Below are positions 1 through 7,058 of a stretch of DNA of 8,135 nt, piece after piece (position 1 is the first letter of the stretch; every line of letters begins with the position of its first letter). This stretch comes from CAYYWV01 sp964475385 (GTDB taxonomy: Bacteria > Pseudomonadota > Alphaproteobacteria > JAAXGF01), in NCBI GenBank assembly GCA_964475385.1, contig CAYYWV010000110.1, forward strand, positions 1 through 8,135, read 5' to 3'. The notes beneath the pieces are model-generated. The model was not told the DNA's origin. It was given only the letters and a program-made list of their open reading frames with translations, and searched no databases. Made by a program: the position numbers and the translations under genes.

Positions 1-251
1 CCGGATGGCAATCCAATGAGATACAAGGGTTGGGTGGGGGTGATAAGCGGCGGCCCCGATGGCTGCGCCCCCTTGCGCCCGCCGCCGAGCGGCCGCGCCC
101 GGTTGCGGTCTCTCGCCCGTTCGCCCATGAAGAGACCCGGGCCTCGCCCTTCGACAGGCCCCGCTTTCGCGGGGGCGCGCTCAGGGTGAGGCCCTCGGTC
201 CCAAGGGGCCGTTCAAGGGCGAAACGGCATTAAGGTCATAAAGGGGGAAGG
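1..251. other. Intergenic stretch with inverted repeats, no gene seen
   Basis: I see no convincing coding region here. The one open frame of 67 codons on the plus strand (30-233) is low-complexity Arg/Pro-rich sequence with no recognisable family, as expected by chance at this GC content. The stretch contains three separate inverted repeats: 7-base arms at 107-113 and 131-137, the large palindrome at 139-194, and 6-base arms at 208-213 and 223-228 with a 9-base loop. It lies downstream of tRNA-Phe on the minus strand. None of the hairpins is followed by a T-run in that direction, so no intrinsic terminator can be called. Confidence 0.6.
139..194. repeat. REP-like palindromic element with an extended central hairpin
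   Basis: The outer arms 139-150 and 183-194 are complementary over 12 positions with a single mismatch that becomes a G-U wobble in one strand's RNA. An inner hairpin has arms CCCCGC (159-164) and GCGGGG (169-174) around a four-base loop. The left half carries CCCTTCGACAGGC and the right half GCTCAGGGTGAGG. From memory, these two half-sites, joined directly, form a dispersed intergenic palindrome common in alphaproteobacterial genomes. Here they are separated by about 20 extra bases that form the inner hairpin. This is probably a dispersed repeat. It could also act as an RNA 3'-end structure for tRNA-Phe, but there is no T-run. Genome-wide copy number cannot be seen from this window. Confidence 0.6.
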
Positions 252-327
<76 letters not shown>

Positions 328-344
328 CCACGGCCGGACACCGG

Positions 345-374
345 CTTATACCGGATTCCCCACGGCCCTGTCCA
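345..374 (-). promoter_or_regulatory. Likely sigma-70 promoter of tRNA-Phe
   Basis: Reading the minus strand, a -35-like TGGACA (374-369) is followed after 18 bases by a -10-like TATAAG (350-345). This would start transcription about 10 bases before the mature tRNA 5' end at 327. The -10 hexamer lies exactly in the loop of a small palindrome, CCGG (351-354) and CCGG (341-344). The call rests on sequence match and position only. Confidence 0.6.
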
Positions 375-451
375 GAGCCGGCCAAGGGCTTGAACGGACG
401 GCGAAATCGGGGCCGATAGCGAAAGCCGATGCCCGCCGAGCGCGCCGGTCT

Positions 452-1882
452 CTATGCGGTCTCGATCTCGAAGCGCGTCGGCGCGAACGCGGCTTCTTCG
501 CATATGTCGAACGCCCGGCCGAGGCTCCGCGCAAGCTCTGCGAAAGGGCCCGCCGGGTCGTCGATGAACGCCGCGACCGCGGGCGCGGCGCGCAGCCGCA
601 AGCGGCCGGGCGGCGCGGTCGCGGCGGCGCGCAGAAGCGCGCGCGCGGCCTCGTTGGCGACCGTCTCGGCATTCTTGATCCGGCCCGCGCCGGCGCAAGT
701 CGGGCAGGGCTCGCACAGGAGATCGGCGAGCGCCGGGCCGATTCGCCGCCGGGTGAGCTCGACCAGGCCGAGCCGTGAGAAGCCGTAAGCGCGCCCCGCG
801 GCCGAATCGGGCGCGAGCGCGGCGGCGAGCGCCGCGAGCACCCGGCGGCGATGGTCGAGCGGGCGCATCCGCGCAAAGTCGATGACCACGAGCCCGCCCA
901 GGTTGCGCAGGCGCAGCGCAGGCCCGATCTCGGCCGCCGCTTCGAGGTTGGTGCGAAGCGCGGCCGTCGCGCCGCTCGCGCCTCCGCCCGCGCCCATGTT
1001 GACGTCGATCGCGACCAGCGCCTCGGTCTCCTCGATCGCGAGGCCGCCGCCCGAGGGAAGGGGGACGCGGGGGCTGAGCGCCGCCTCGATGGCGTCCTCG
1101 ACGCCCAGGCTCTCGAACAAAGGGCCGTCGTGGCCCGCGGCCTCGGGCGCGATTTCGGGGGCGAAGCGGGCGCAGGCGGCCCGCGCGGCGGCGAGCGCCT
1201 GCGCCCCTTCGGCGACGACGCGCCCAGGCGCGCCGCCCGCCCGGTCGCGCAGCGCGCGCGCCACCGGATCGCTGTCGTCGTAAAGGCAGGCGGGCGGCGC
1301 GGCGGCGCGGGCGCGGGCCTGGATCTCGTCCCACAATGCGTAGAGCGCGCGGGCGTCCTCGGCGATGGCGGCTTCATCCGTATGGGTCGCGGCGGTGCGC
1401 AGGATGAAGCCGTCGCCCGGCCGGGCGAGGCGCTCGGCGAGCCGGACGAGCCTTTCGGCCTCGCCGGCGTCGTCGATCCGCCGCGAAAGCCGCGTCGCCG
1501 GCTGGCCCGGCGCGAGCACCAGGAAGCGGCCCGGCAGCGCGAGCCTGAGGGTCAGGCGCGGCCCCTTGTCGGCGACCGCGTCGCGGGTGACCTGGGCGAT
1601 CACCGCCGCCCCTTCGTGCACGTAATCGCCGATGACGCCGGTGGGACGCCCCGGGTCGGGACGGGCGTCGTCGGCGTTGAGAAAGCCGGCCGCAGGCGCG
1701 CCGATATCGACGAAGGCGGCGGCGAGCCCGGGCGCGACCCGCGTCACCCGGCCGAGGAAGACGCTGCCGATGCGGCTCTCGCGGCCGGTTCGGCGGTACA
1801 GAACCTCAACCGGGCGGCCGTTCGAGATCAGCGCGACCCGCATCTCGCCGGGGGTGGCGTCGACGGCGAGCGTGTCGATCAC
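452..1882 (-). CDS. rng: Ribonuclease E/G family protein, RNase G-like (476 aa)
   Basis: Endoribonuclease of the RNase E/G family, which in characterised bacteria matures rRNA and starts mRNA decay in the cytoplasm. An S1-type RNA-binding segment lies at about residues 36-120 (GSVFLGRVTRV...AAFVDIG). The catalytic DNase I-like part follows, with the metal-binding aspartates at D293 (VAIDVN) and D335 (LVVIDFARM), then GLVELTRRR. A Cys cluster, C390-x2-C393-P-T-C396 followed by GxG and an IKxxET segment, resembles the RNase G arrangement and marks the zinc-link. The length fits RNase G (E. coli about 489 aa). The long scaffold tail of RNase E is absent, so a full-length RNase E probably exists elsewhere. 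Start choice: GTG at 1882-1880 overlaps the maf stop (GTGA), and the protein then begins VIDTLAVDATPGEMRVAL, as expected for the family. An in-frame start further upstream (2032) would add Arg-rich noise lying over maf. Confidence 0.93.
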   Translation of the reverse strand: MIDTLAVDATPGEMRVALISNGRPVEVLYRRTGRESRIGSVFLGRVTRVAPGLAAAFVDIGAPAAGFLNADDARPDPGRPTGVIGDYVHEGAAVIAQVTRDAVADKGPRLTLRLALPGRFLVLAPGQPATRLSRRIDDAGEAERLVRLAERLARPGDGFILRTAATHTDEAAIAEDARALYALWDEIQARARAAAPPACLYDDSDPVARALRDRAGGAPGRVVAEGAQALAAARAACARFAPEIAPEAAGHDGPLFESLGVEDAIEAALSPRVPLPSGGGLAIEETEALVAIDVNMGAGGGASGATAALRTNLEAAAEIGPALRLRNLGGLVVIDFARMRPLDHRRRVLAALAAALAPDSAAGRAYGFSRLGLVELTRRRIGPALADLLCEPCPTCAGAGRIKNAETVANEAARALLRAAATAPPGRLRLRAAPAVAAFIDDPAGPFAELARSLGRAFDICEEAAFAPTRFEIETA

Positions 1883-2478
1883 GGCGCGCGCGCCTCCACC
1901 CCGCAGGCGGCGAGCAGCATCGCGGTCTCGTAAAGGGGAAGCCCGACGACGTTCGAGTACGAGCCGCCGATCCAGGGAACGAAGGCCGCCGCCCGCCCCT
2001 GAATGGCGTAGCCGCCCGCCTTGCCGCGCCACTCGCCGCTCGCGATGTAGGCGTCGATCTCGGCGCGGCTCAGCCGTTTGAACCGGACCCGGGTGACGAC
2101 CAGACGGCGGCGCGCCCGGCCTTCGGCGTCGATCACGCAGACTCCGCCGAGCACCTGGTGGCGCCGTCCAGAAAGCATCTCAAGGCAGCGCCTGGCGGCG
2201 GCCTCGTCCGCAGGCTTGGGGAGCATGCGGCGGCCGCAGGCGACCACCGTGTCGGCGCCGAGCACGACCGCGCCCGGATGGCGGGCGGCGACGATCTTGG
2301 CCTTGGCCTCGGCGAGACGCGCCGCGTGCGCGCGCGGCAACTCGCCCGGCCGGGCGGACTCGTCGCAGGCCGCGGGCTCGGCGAGGTCAGGCGCGATTCC
2401 GATCTGGCGGAGAAGCTCTAGCCGTCGAGGGGACGCGGAGGCCAGGACCAGCCGCGGCATGCGCGCGCCCTCGGACAT
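1879..2478 (-). CDS. maf: Maf-family nucleoside triphosphate pyrophosphatase, YhdE type (199 aa)
   Basis: Maf proteins hydrolyse nucleotide triphosphates to monophosphates plus pyrophosphate and are thought to remove modified or excess nucleotides. The YhdE subfamily prefers dTTP/UTP. Visible signatures are LASASPRR (residues 12-19), the catalytic aspartate in GADTVV (D76), KP at 88-89, SGRRHQV (103-109), KAGGYAIQG (153-161) and GSYSNVVGLPL (172-182). GYAIQG and the SYxxVVGLPL ending favour YhdE over the YceF subfamily. Length is normal. Two starts are possible. The first ATG (2478) is 12 bases after the infA stop, with AAGGA only 3 bases ahead. The second ATG (2460, residue 7) has GAGGG 7 bases ahead and yields MPRLVLASASPRR, closer to many family members. 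The stop overlaps the start of the RNase gene, which indicates coupled translation. Confidence 0.95.
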   Translation of the reverse strand: MSEGARMPRLVLASASPRRLELLRQIGIAPDLAEPAACDESARPGELPRAHAARLAEAKAKIVAARHPGAVVLGADTVVACGRRMLPKPADEAAARRCLEMLSGRRHQVLGGVCVIDAEGRARRRLVVTRVRFKRLSRAEIDAYIASGEWRGKAGGYAIQGRAAAFVPWIGGSYSNVVGLPLYETAMLLAACGVEARAP

Positions 2479-2490
2479 CGGTCCTTGCGG

Positions 2491-2709
2491 CTATTTGTAA
2501 CGGAACGTGATCCGGCCCTTCGTCAGGTCGTAGGGCGTCATTTCCACGGTGACCCGGTCGCCGGCGAGCACGCGGATGCGGTTCTTCCGCATCTTGCCCG
2601 AGGTGTGGGCGAGGATTTCGTGGTCGTTGTCGAGCTTGACCCGAAACATCGCGTTCGGCAGCAGCTCGGTCACCGTGCCGGGAAACTCGAGTACGTCCTC
2701 TTTCGCCAT
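2491..2709 (-). CDS. infA: Translation initiation factor IF-1 (72 aa)
   Basis: IF-1 is a single OB-fold protein that binds the ribosomal A site of the 30S subunit and assists IF-2 and IF-3 during initiation. The sequence is a canonical full-length 72-residue IF-1. It begins MAKEDVLEFPGTV, contains the conserved GKMRKNRIRVLAGDRVTVEMTPYDLTKGRITFR block, and ends in RYK. A strong Shine-Dalgarno AAGGAG precedes the ATG, but with only 2 bases between them. The 86-base gap upstream is the only sizeable one inside the block from murA to the RNase gene and holds a promoter candidate. infA may therefore be expressed partly independently of the histidine genes, as its constant demand would suggest. maf follows after 12 bases. 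Confidence 0.99.
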   Translation of the reverse strand: MAKEDVLEFPGTVTELLPNAMFRVKLDNDHEILAHTSGKMRKNRIRVLAGDRVTVEMTPYDLTKGRITFRYK

Positions 2710-2738
2710 GACTCCTTAGCCTTGGTTGAAACCGCCTA

Positions 2739-2768
2739 GAAAATGGGGGGAAAACGGGGCGAGGTCAA
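2739..2768 (-). promoter_or_regulatory. Candidate internal promoter for infA
   Basis: On the minus strand a good -35 element, TTGACC (2768-2763), is followed after 18 bases by an AT-rich ATTTTC (2744-2739) that can serve as a weak -10. This AT-rich patch contrasts with the GC-rich surroundings. It ends about 30 bases before the infA start codon, inside the only notable gap of the gene block. The -10 is a poor match, so the call is moderate. Confidence 0.45.
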
Positions 2769-2795
2769 GCGCGCCCGCGCGCGCGGTTGTCGGGA

Positions 2796-3239
2796 TCAGA
2801 CCACCGGCGGCGGGCGGCGGCCGAAGCGGGCCTCGATCTTCTCGATCAGCTCGTCGCGCACCTTGCGGTAGGCGTCGAGCCGGACCTCGCGGCTGCCCTC
2901 GACGATCGAGGGGTCGAAGGTGTTCCAGAACTCGACCTCGCAGGCCATGGTCCGGGTCATCTCGACCGCGTGGTGCTGGGCCTCGGGCGAGAGCGTGATG
3001 ACGAGGTCGAAGGACTCGTCCTCGAGATCCTCGAACGACTTGCCCCGGTGGCGGCTCAGGTCGATGCCGATCTCGTCCATGACCGCGACCGCGAAGTGGT
3101 CGATCTCGCCGGCGCGCACGCCGACCGAGTCCACATAGACGAGGTCGCCGTAAAGATGCTTCATAATCGCTTCGGCCATCGGCGAGCGCACGGCGTTCAG
3201 CGTGCAGGCGAACAGAACCGCGCCGGGAAGATCGCCCAT
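2796..3239 (-). CDS. Low-molecular-weight protein-tyrosine-phosphatase-like / arsenate-reductase-like protein (147 aa)
   Basis: Cytoplasmic protein of the LMW phosphatase/ArsC fold. The phosphate-binding loop C-x5-R-S is intact near the N terminus (C12-TLNAV-R18-S19-P20), and the general-acid region is present as TFDPS (D109-P110). An HRGKSFED segment at 64-71 resembles the HRSK-type element of the family. The usual GN residues of the loop are replaced (CTLNAVRS rather than C-x-GNxCRS). This points to a distinct subfamily, so the substrate cannot be assigned. Length is typical (about 140-155 aa). The gene starts 6 bases after the UPF0262 stop with only a weak Shine-Dalgarno, so translational coupling is likely. 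In alphaproteobacteria this gene regularly sits beside UPF0262 and infA. Whether it acts on phosphotyrosine, another phosphate ester or arsenate is unknown. No ars genes are present here, which argues against arsenic resistance. Confidence 0.88.
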   Translation of the reverse strand: MGDLPGAVLFACTLNAVRSPMAEAIMKHLYGDLVYVDSVGVRAGEIDHFAVAVMDEIGIDLSRHRGKSFEDLEDESFDLVITLSPEAQHHAVEMTRTMACEVEFWNTFDPSIVEGSREVRLDAYRKVRDELIEKIEARFGRRPPPVV

Positions 3240-3245
3240 GACCGA

Positions 3246-3734
3246 TCAGCCGCGGATGTGCAGGACGCAGAGAAGCGTGAACAGCCGCCGCGCGGTGCCG
3301 AAATCGACCTCGACCTTGTCGGCGAGGCGCTCGCGCAGCATCTCGGACGCCTCGTCGTGAAGCGCGCGCCGCCCCATGTCGATGGCCTCGATCTGCGACG
3401 GCGTCGCCCGCTTGATCGCCTCGAAGTAGCTCTCGCAAACGGTGAAGTAGTCCTTGATCAGCCCGCGGAAGGGGCGGATCGGCAGGACGATCCGGTCGAG
3501 CGCCCGGCCCTCGGCGTTGGTGATGTGGAAGACCAGGCGATCGTCCTCGATCGCGAGGTGGAGGCGGTAGGGGCCGCTGTCGTCGCCGACGGGGGCGAAG
3601 TGGTTCTGCTCGAGAAGATCGAAGATCGCGACCTTGCGTTCGTGCTCGACCTCGGGCGAGCGCCGGACCACGCTGCGCTCGTCGAGGGTGATCTCGACGA
3701 TCCGTCGCCGCGGGGCTTCCGGCGTGTCGGCCAC
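3246..3734 (-). CDS. UPF0262 family protein of unknown function (162 aa)
   Basis: Conserved alphaproteobacterial protein of the UPF0262 family, recognised from its overall sequence and position. Recognisable features are RIVEITLDE near the N terminus (residues 11-19), ERKVAIFDLLEQNHF (32-46), HLAIEDDRLVFHI (59-71), IKDYFTVCESYFEAIKRATPSQIEAIDMGRR (93-123), and a C-terminal helix ending ARRLFTLLCVLHIRG. No signal peptide, membrane segment or known catalytic motif is visible, so it is probably a soluble cytoplasmic protein. The start codon is GTG (3734-3732), 12 bases after the hisD stop. The Shine-Dalgarno GAGGG (3748-3744) overlaps that stop, 9 bases from the GTG. Length is as expected for the family. 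The function is not known. Tight packing with hisD and the phosphatase gene suggests co-expression but does not reveal a role. Confidence 0.92.
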   Translation of the reverse strand: MADTPEAPRRRIVEITLDERSVVRRSPEVEHERKVAIFDLLEQNHFAPVGDDSGPYRLHLAIEDDRLVFHITNAEGRALDRIVLPIRPFRGLIKDYFTVCESYFEAIKRATPSQIEAIDMGRRALHDEASEMLRERLADKVEVDFGTARRLFTLLCVLHIRG

Positions 3735-3746
3735 GGGATCAGGCCC

Positions 3747-5054
3747 TCACGGCGCGTCGCCGTCGGCGTCGAGGCGGATGCGGACCGAAAGCGCGTGCGC
3801 GCCCAATCCTTCGGCGTCGGCGAGCGTGGCCGCCGCCGGCCCGATGGCGGCGAAGCTCGCCGCATCGCAGGCGACGATGCTGGTGCGTTTCATGAAGTCG
3901 AGCGCCGATAGGCCCGAAGCGAAGCGCGCCGCGCCGCCGGTCGGCAGCACGTGGTTGGGGCCGGCGACATAATCGCCGATCGCCTCGGGCGTGTAGCGGC
4001 CGAGGAAGATCGCCCCCGCATGGCGCACCTTCGCGGCGAGCGCATCCGGCTCCGCGGTCGCGATCTCGAGGTGCTCGGGCGCGATGCGGTCGATCAGCGC
4101 CGGGGCTTCGTCGAGCGTCTTGACCACGATGATCGCGCCGTTCGCGCGCCAGCTCTCGGCGGCCACGGCCGCGCGGTCGAGGGTCTTGAGATGGCGCTCG
4201 ACCGCGGCCGCGACCGCATCGGCGAAGGCCGCGTCGTCGGTGAACAGAATCGCCTGCGCGGCCTCGTCGTGCTCGGCCTGGGACAGGAGGTCGGCGGCGA
4301 TCCAAGCGGGGTCGTTGCCGCCATCGGCGACGACCACGATCTCGGACGGCCCGGCGATGGTGTCGATGCCTACGGTCCCGAAGACTTGGCGCTTGGCCGC
4401 GGCGACATAGGCGTTTCCCGGGCCGACGATCTTGTCCACCGGCGCGATGGTCTCGGTCCCGAAGGCGAACGCCGCAATCGCCTGCGCGCCGCCGATGCGG
4501 TAGATCTCGTCGACGCCCGCGATTCGCGCGGCCGCGATCACCGCCGGGTTGAGCGCACCGCCCGGGGTCGGCGCCGCCATGGCGACGCGCGCGACTCCTG
4601 CGATCCGCGCCGGCAGCGCGTTCATCAAGACCGAGCTCGGGTAGGCCGCGGTCCCGCCCGGCACGTACAGGCCGACCGCGTCGAGCGCCGTCCAGCGCGC
4701 GCCGAGCCGCACGCCGGCCTCGTCGCGCCACGCGCTCTCTTCGGGGCGTTGGCGGCGGTGATAGGCCTCGACCCGGCGGGCCGCGAAGGCGAGCGCGTCG
4801 CGCACCTTGGCCGGACAGCGCGCGGCCGTCGCGGCGATCTCGTCGTCCGTGAGCCGGAAGGCGGCGGGCGCGAGCGTCACCCGGTCGAAGCGCGCCGTGT
4901 ACGCGGCCACGGCCTCGTCGCCGCGGGCGCGCACGTCGGCGAGGATGCGGGCCACGTCGGCGTCCACATCGGCCTCGCGCGCGCGCTTCGCGGCGGCGAA
5001 GGCGTCGAAGGCCGCCGCGAAGGCGGGATCGCGGGTGTCAAGCCTCTGGGCCAT
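3747..5054 (-). CDS. hisD: Histidinol dehydrogenase (435 aa)
   Basis: Zinc enzyme that oxidises L-histidinol to L-histidine through histidinal with two NAD+, the last steps of histidine biosynthesis, in the cytoplasm. The sequence shows GLYVPGG and YPSSVLMNALPA (substrate region), VDKIVGPGNAYVAAAK, and the GIDTIAGPSE block. Metal and catalytic residues are present: Q259 and H262 in LLSQAEHDE, E327-H328 in APEHLE, D361 in GDYVAGPNHVLPTGG, and H420 in the C-terminal GAHALSVR. I chose the ATG at 5054. Counted from there, Q259 and H262 coincide with the E. coli numbering and the length matches (434 aa), and GAGGT lies 5 bases upstream. An ATG 8 codons further upstream (5078) is possible but has less support. 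The start overlaps the hisG end by 17 bases, indicating coupled translation. Confidence 0.97.
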   Translation of the reverse strand: MAQRLDTRDPAFAAAFDAFAAAKRAREADVDADVARILADVRARGDEAVAAYTARFDRVTLAPAAFRLTDDEIAATAARCPAKVRDALAFAARRVEAYHRRQRPEESAWRDEAGVRLGARWTALDAVGLYVPGGTAAYPSSVLMNALPARIAGVARVAMAAPTPGGALNPAVIAAARIAGVDEIYRIGGAQAIAAFAFGTETIAPVDKIVGPGNAYVAAAKRQVFGTVGIDTIAGPSEIVVVADGGNDPAWIAADLLSQAEHDEAAQAILFTDDAAFADAVAAAVERHLKTLDRAAVAAESWRANGAIIVVKTLDEAPALIDRIAPEHLEIATAEPDALAAKVRHAGAIFLGRYTPEAIGDYVAGPNHVLPTGGAARFASGLSALDFMKRTSIVACDAASFAAIGPAAATLADAEGLGAHALSVRIRLDADGDAP

Positions 5055-5700
5055 CGAGAACCTCGCGAATGGTTTCAATCCAGCCGCCGACCACCTCGGC
5101 GCGGGTCTTGAGCGCGGTGCGGTTGACCATCAGAAAGGCGGTCACCTCGGCGATCTCCTCGACCTCGACGAGGCCGTTGGCGGCCAATGTGGCGCCGGTC
5201 GAGACCAGGTCGACGATCCGCCGGCAGAGCCCGAGCGAGGGCGCGAGCTCGACCGCGCCGTGGAGCTTGATGCACTCGGCCTGCACGCCGCGGGCCGCGA
5301 AGTGACGACGGGTGATGGTCGGGTACTTGGTCGCGATCCGCACATGGCTCCAGCTCGTGGGGTCGTCTTCGCCGGCGAGCGCCTCGGGCTCGGCGACCAC
5401 CAGCCGGCACCGTCCCACCCCGAGGTCGAGCGGCGCATAGACCTCGGGATAGTCGAACTCCATCAGCACGTCCTTGCCGGCGATGCCGAGCTGGGCCGCG
5501 CCGAAGGCGACGAAGGTGGCGACGTCGAAGGCGCGCACGCGCACGATGCTGATATCGTCGCGGTTGGTCGCGAACCGGAGCCGGCGGTCGTCGGGGTCGT
5601 CGAAGGCGGGCTCGGGAACGATCCCGGCGCGGCGCAGGATCGGCGTCACCTCGTCCAGAATGCGCCCCGCGGGCAGCGCGATGACCAGGGGCTCGGCCAT
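5038..5700 (-). CDS. hisG: ATP phosphoribosyltransferase, short (HisG-S) form (220 aa)
   Basis: Catalyses the first step of histidine biosynthesis, joining PRPP and ATP to give phosphoribosyl-ATP. Visible signatures are IALPAGRILDEV (residues 7-18), the GIAGKDVLME segment (72-81), RIATKYP (121-127), GAVELAP (148-154), and the PRPP-binding loop DLVSTGATLAANGL (164-177). At 220 residues the protein stops after the catalytic domains. The C-terminal ACT-like regulatory domain of long HisG enzymes (about 290-300 aa) is missing, and there is no sign of frameshift or truncation. Short HisG enzymes characteristically need HisZ, a histidyl-tRNA-synthetase-like subunit, for activity and histidine feedback. 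No hisZ is in this window, so it should lie elsewhere. The start ATG follows the murA stop by 2 bases, with GAGGG 6 bases ahead. The end overlaps hisD. Confidence 0.97.
   Translation of the reverse strand: MAEPLVIALPAGRILDEVTPILRRAGIVPEPAFDDPDDRRLRFATNRDDISIVRVRAFDVATFVAFGAAQLGIAGKDVLMEFDYPEVYAPLDLGVGRCRLVVAEPEALAGEDDPTSWSHVRIATKYPTITRRHFAARGVQAECIKLHGAVELAPSLGLCRRIVDLVSTGATLAANGLVEVEEIAEVTAFLMVNRTALKTRAEVVGGWIETIREVLDGPEA
5060..5064 (-). promoter_or_regulatory. Shine-Dalgarno of hisD inside the hisG coding sequence
   Basis: GAGGT on the minus strand, 5 bases before the ATG at 5054. It lies within the last codons of hisG and is the main reason for preferring the 435-residue HisD over the form starting at 5078. 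Confidence 0.55.
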
Positions 5701-5702
5701 GG

Positions 5703-6989
<1,287 letters not shown>

Positions 6990-7022
6990 CGTCTCAGCGC
7001 CCCGCCTTCGGGAGACGGCGCT
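6990..7022 (-). other. Inverted repeats in the murA leader (two competing hairpins)
   Basis: Two 6-base complementary pairs interlock just before the murA ATG: positions 6990-6995 with 7012-7017, and 6996-7001 with 7017-7022, with a small CCCG/CGGG hairpin (7001-7004, 7009-7012) inside. In the minus-strand mRNA the two stems cannot form together at full length, because base 7017 is shared. The first would bury the bases immediately before the start codon, where the weak Shine-Dalgarno lies. GC-rich sequence readily produces such pairings, so function is only a possibility. Confidence 0.3.
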
Positions 7023-7058
7023 TGGAGGAAAGCGGCGAAGGCATGGCCGTGTCCGCTC

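Noticed and set aside
30..233. Plus-strand 67-codon frame at the left edge
   Set aside because: It crosses the palindromic repeat, is Arg/Pro-rich, lacks a Shine-Dalgarno and has no known relatives that I recognise.
851..1933. Plus-strand open frame (360 codons) antisense to the RNase gene
   Set aside because: It is opposite the S1 and catalytic regions of the RNase E/G protein and has no family signature of its own.
2769..2786. Alternating CG-rich tract before infA, considered as a Z-DNA or terminator element
   Set aside because: It is short and interrupted, has no usable hairpin loop and is not followed by T residues, so it is unremarkable at this GC content.
2796..3239. Possible arsenic resistance function for the LMW phosphatase/ArsC-like protein
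   Set aside because: No arsR, arsB or acr3 neighbours are present. The gene sits in a housekeeping block, and its P-loop alone does not distinguish reductase from phosphatase.
2716..3438. Minus-strand 240-codon frame across the phosphatase gene
   Set aside because: It is a frame-shifted shadow. The true frame carries the intact C-x5-R-S loop and DP motif and starts correctly after UPF0262.
2787..3911. Plus-strand open frame (374 codons) antisense to the phosphatase and UPF0262 genes
   Set aside because: It crosses several clearly supported minus-strand genes, has no ribosome binding site of note, and shows the composition typical of antisense frames in GC-rich DNA.
3951..5111. Plus-strand open frame (386 codons) antisense to hisD
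   Set aside because: It is a shadow of hisD, whose catalytic residues and length are all present on the minus strand. The translated product shows no recognisable domain.
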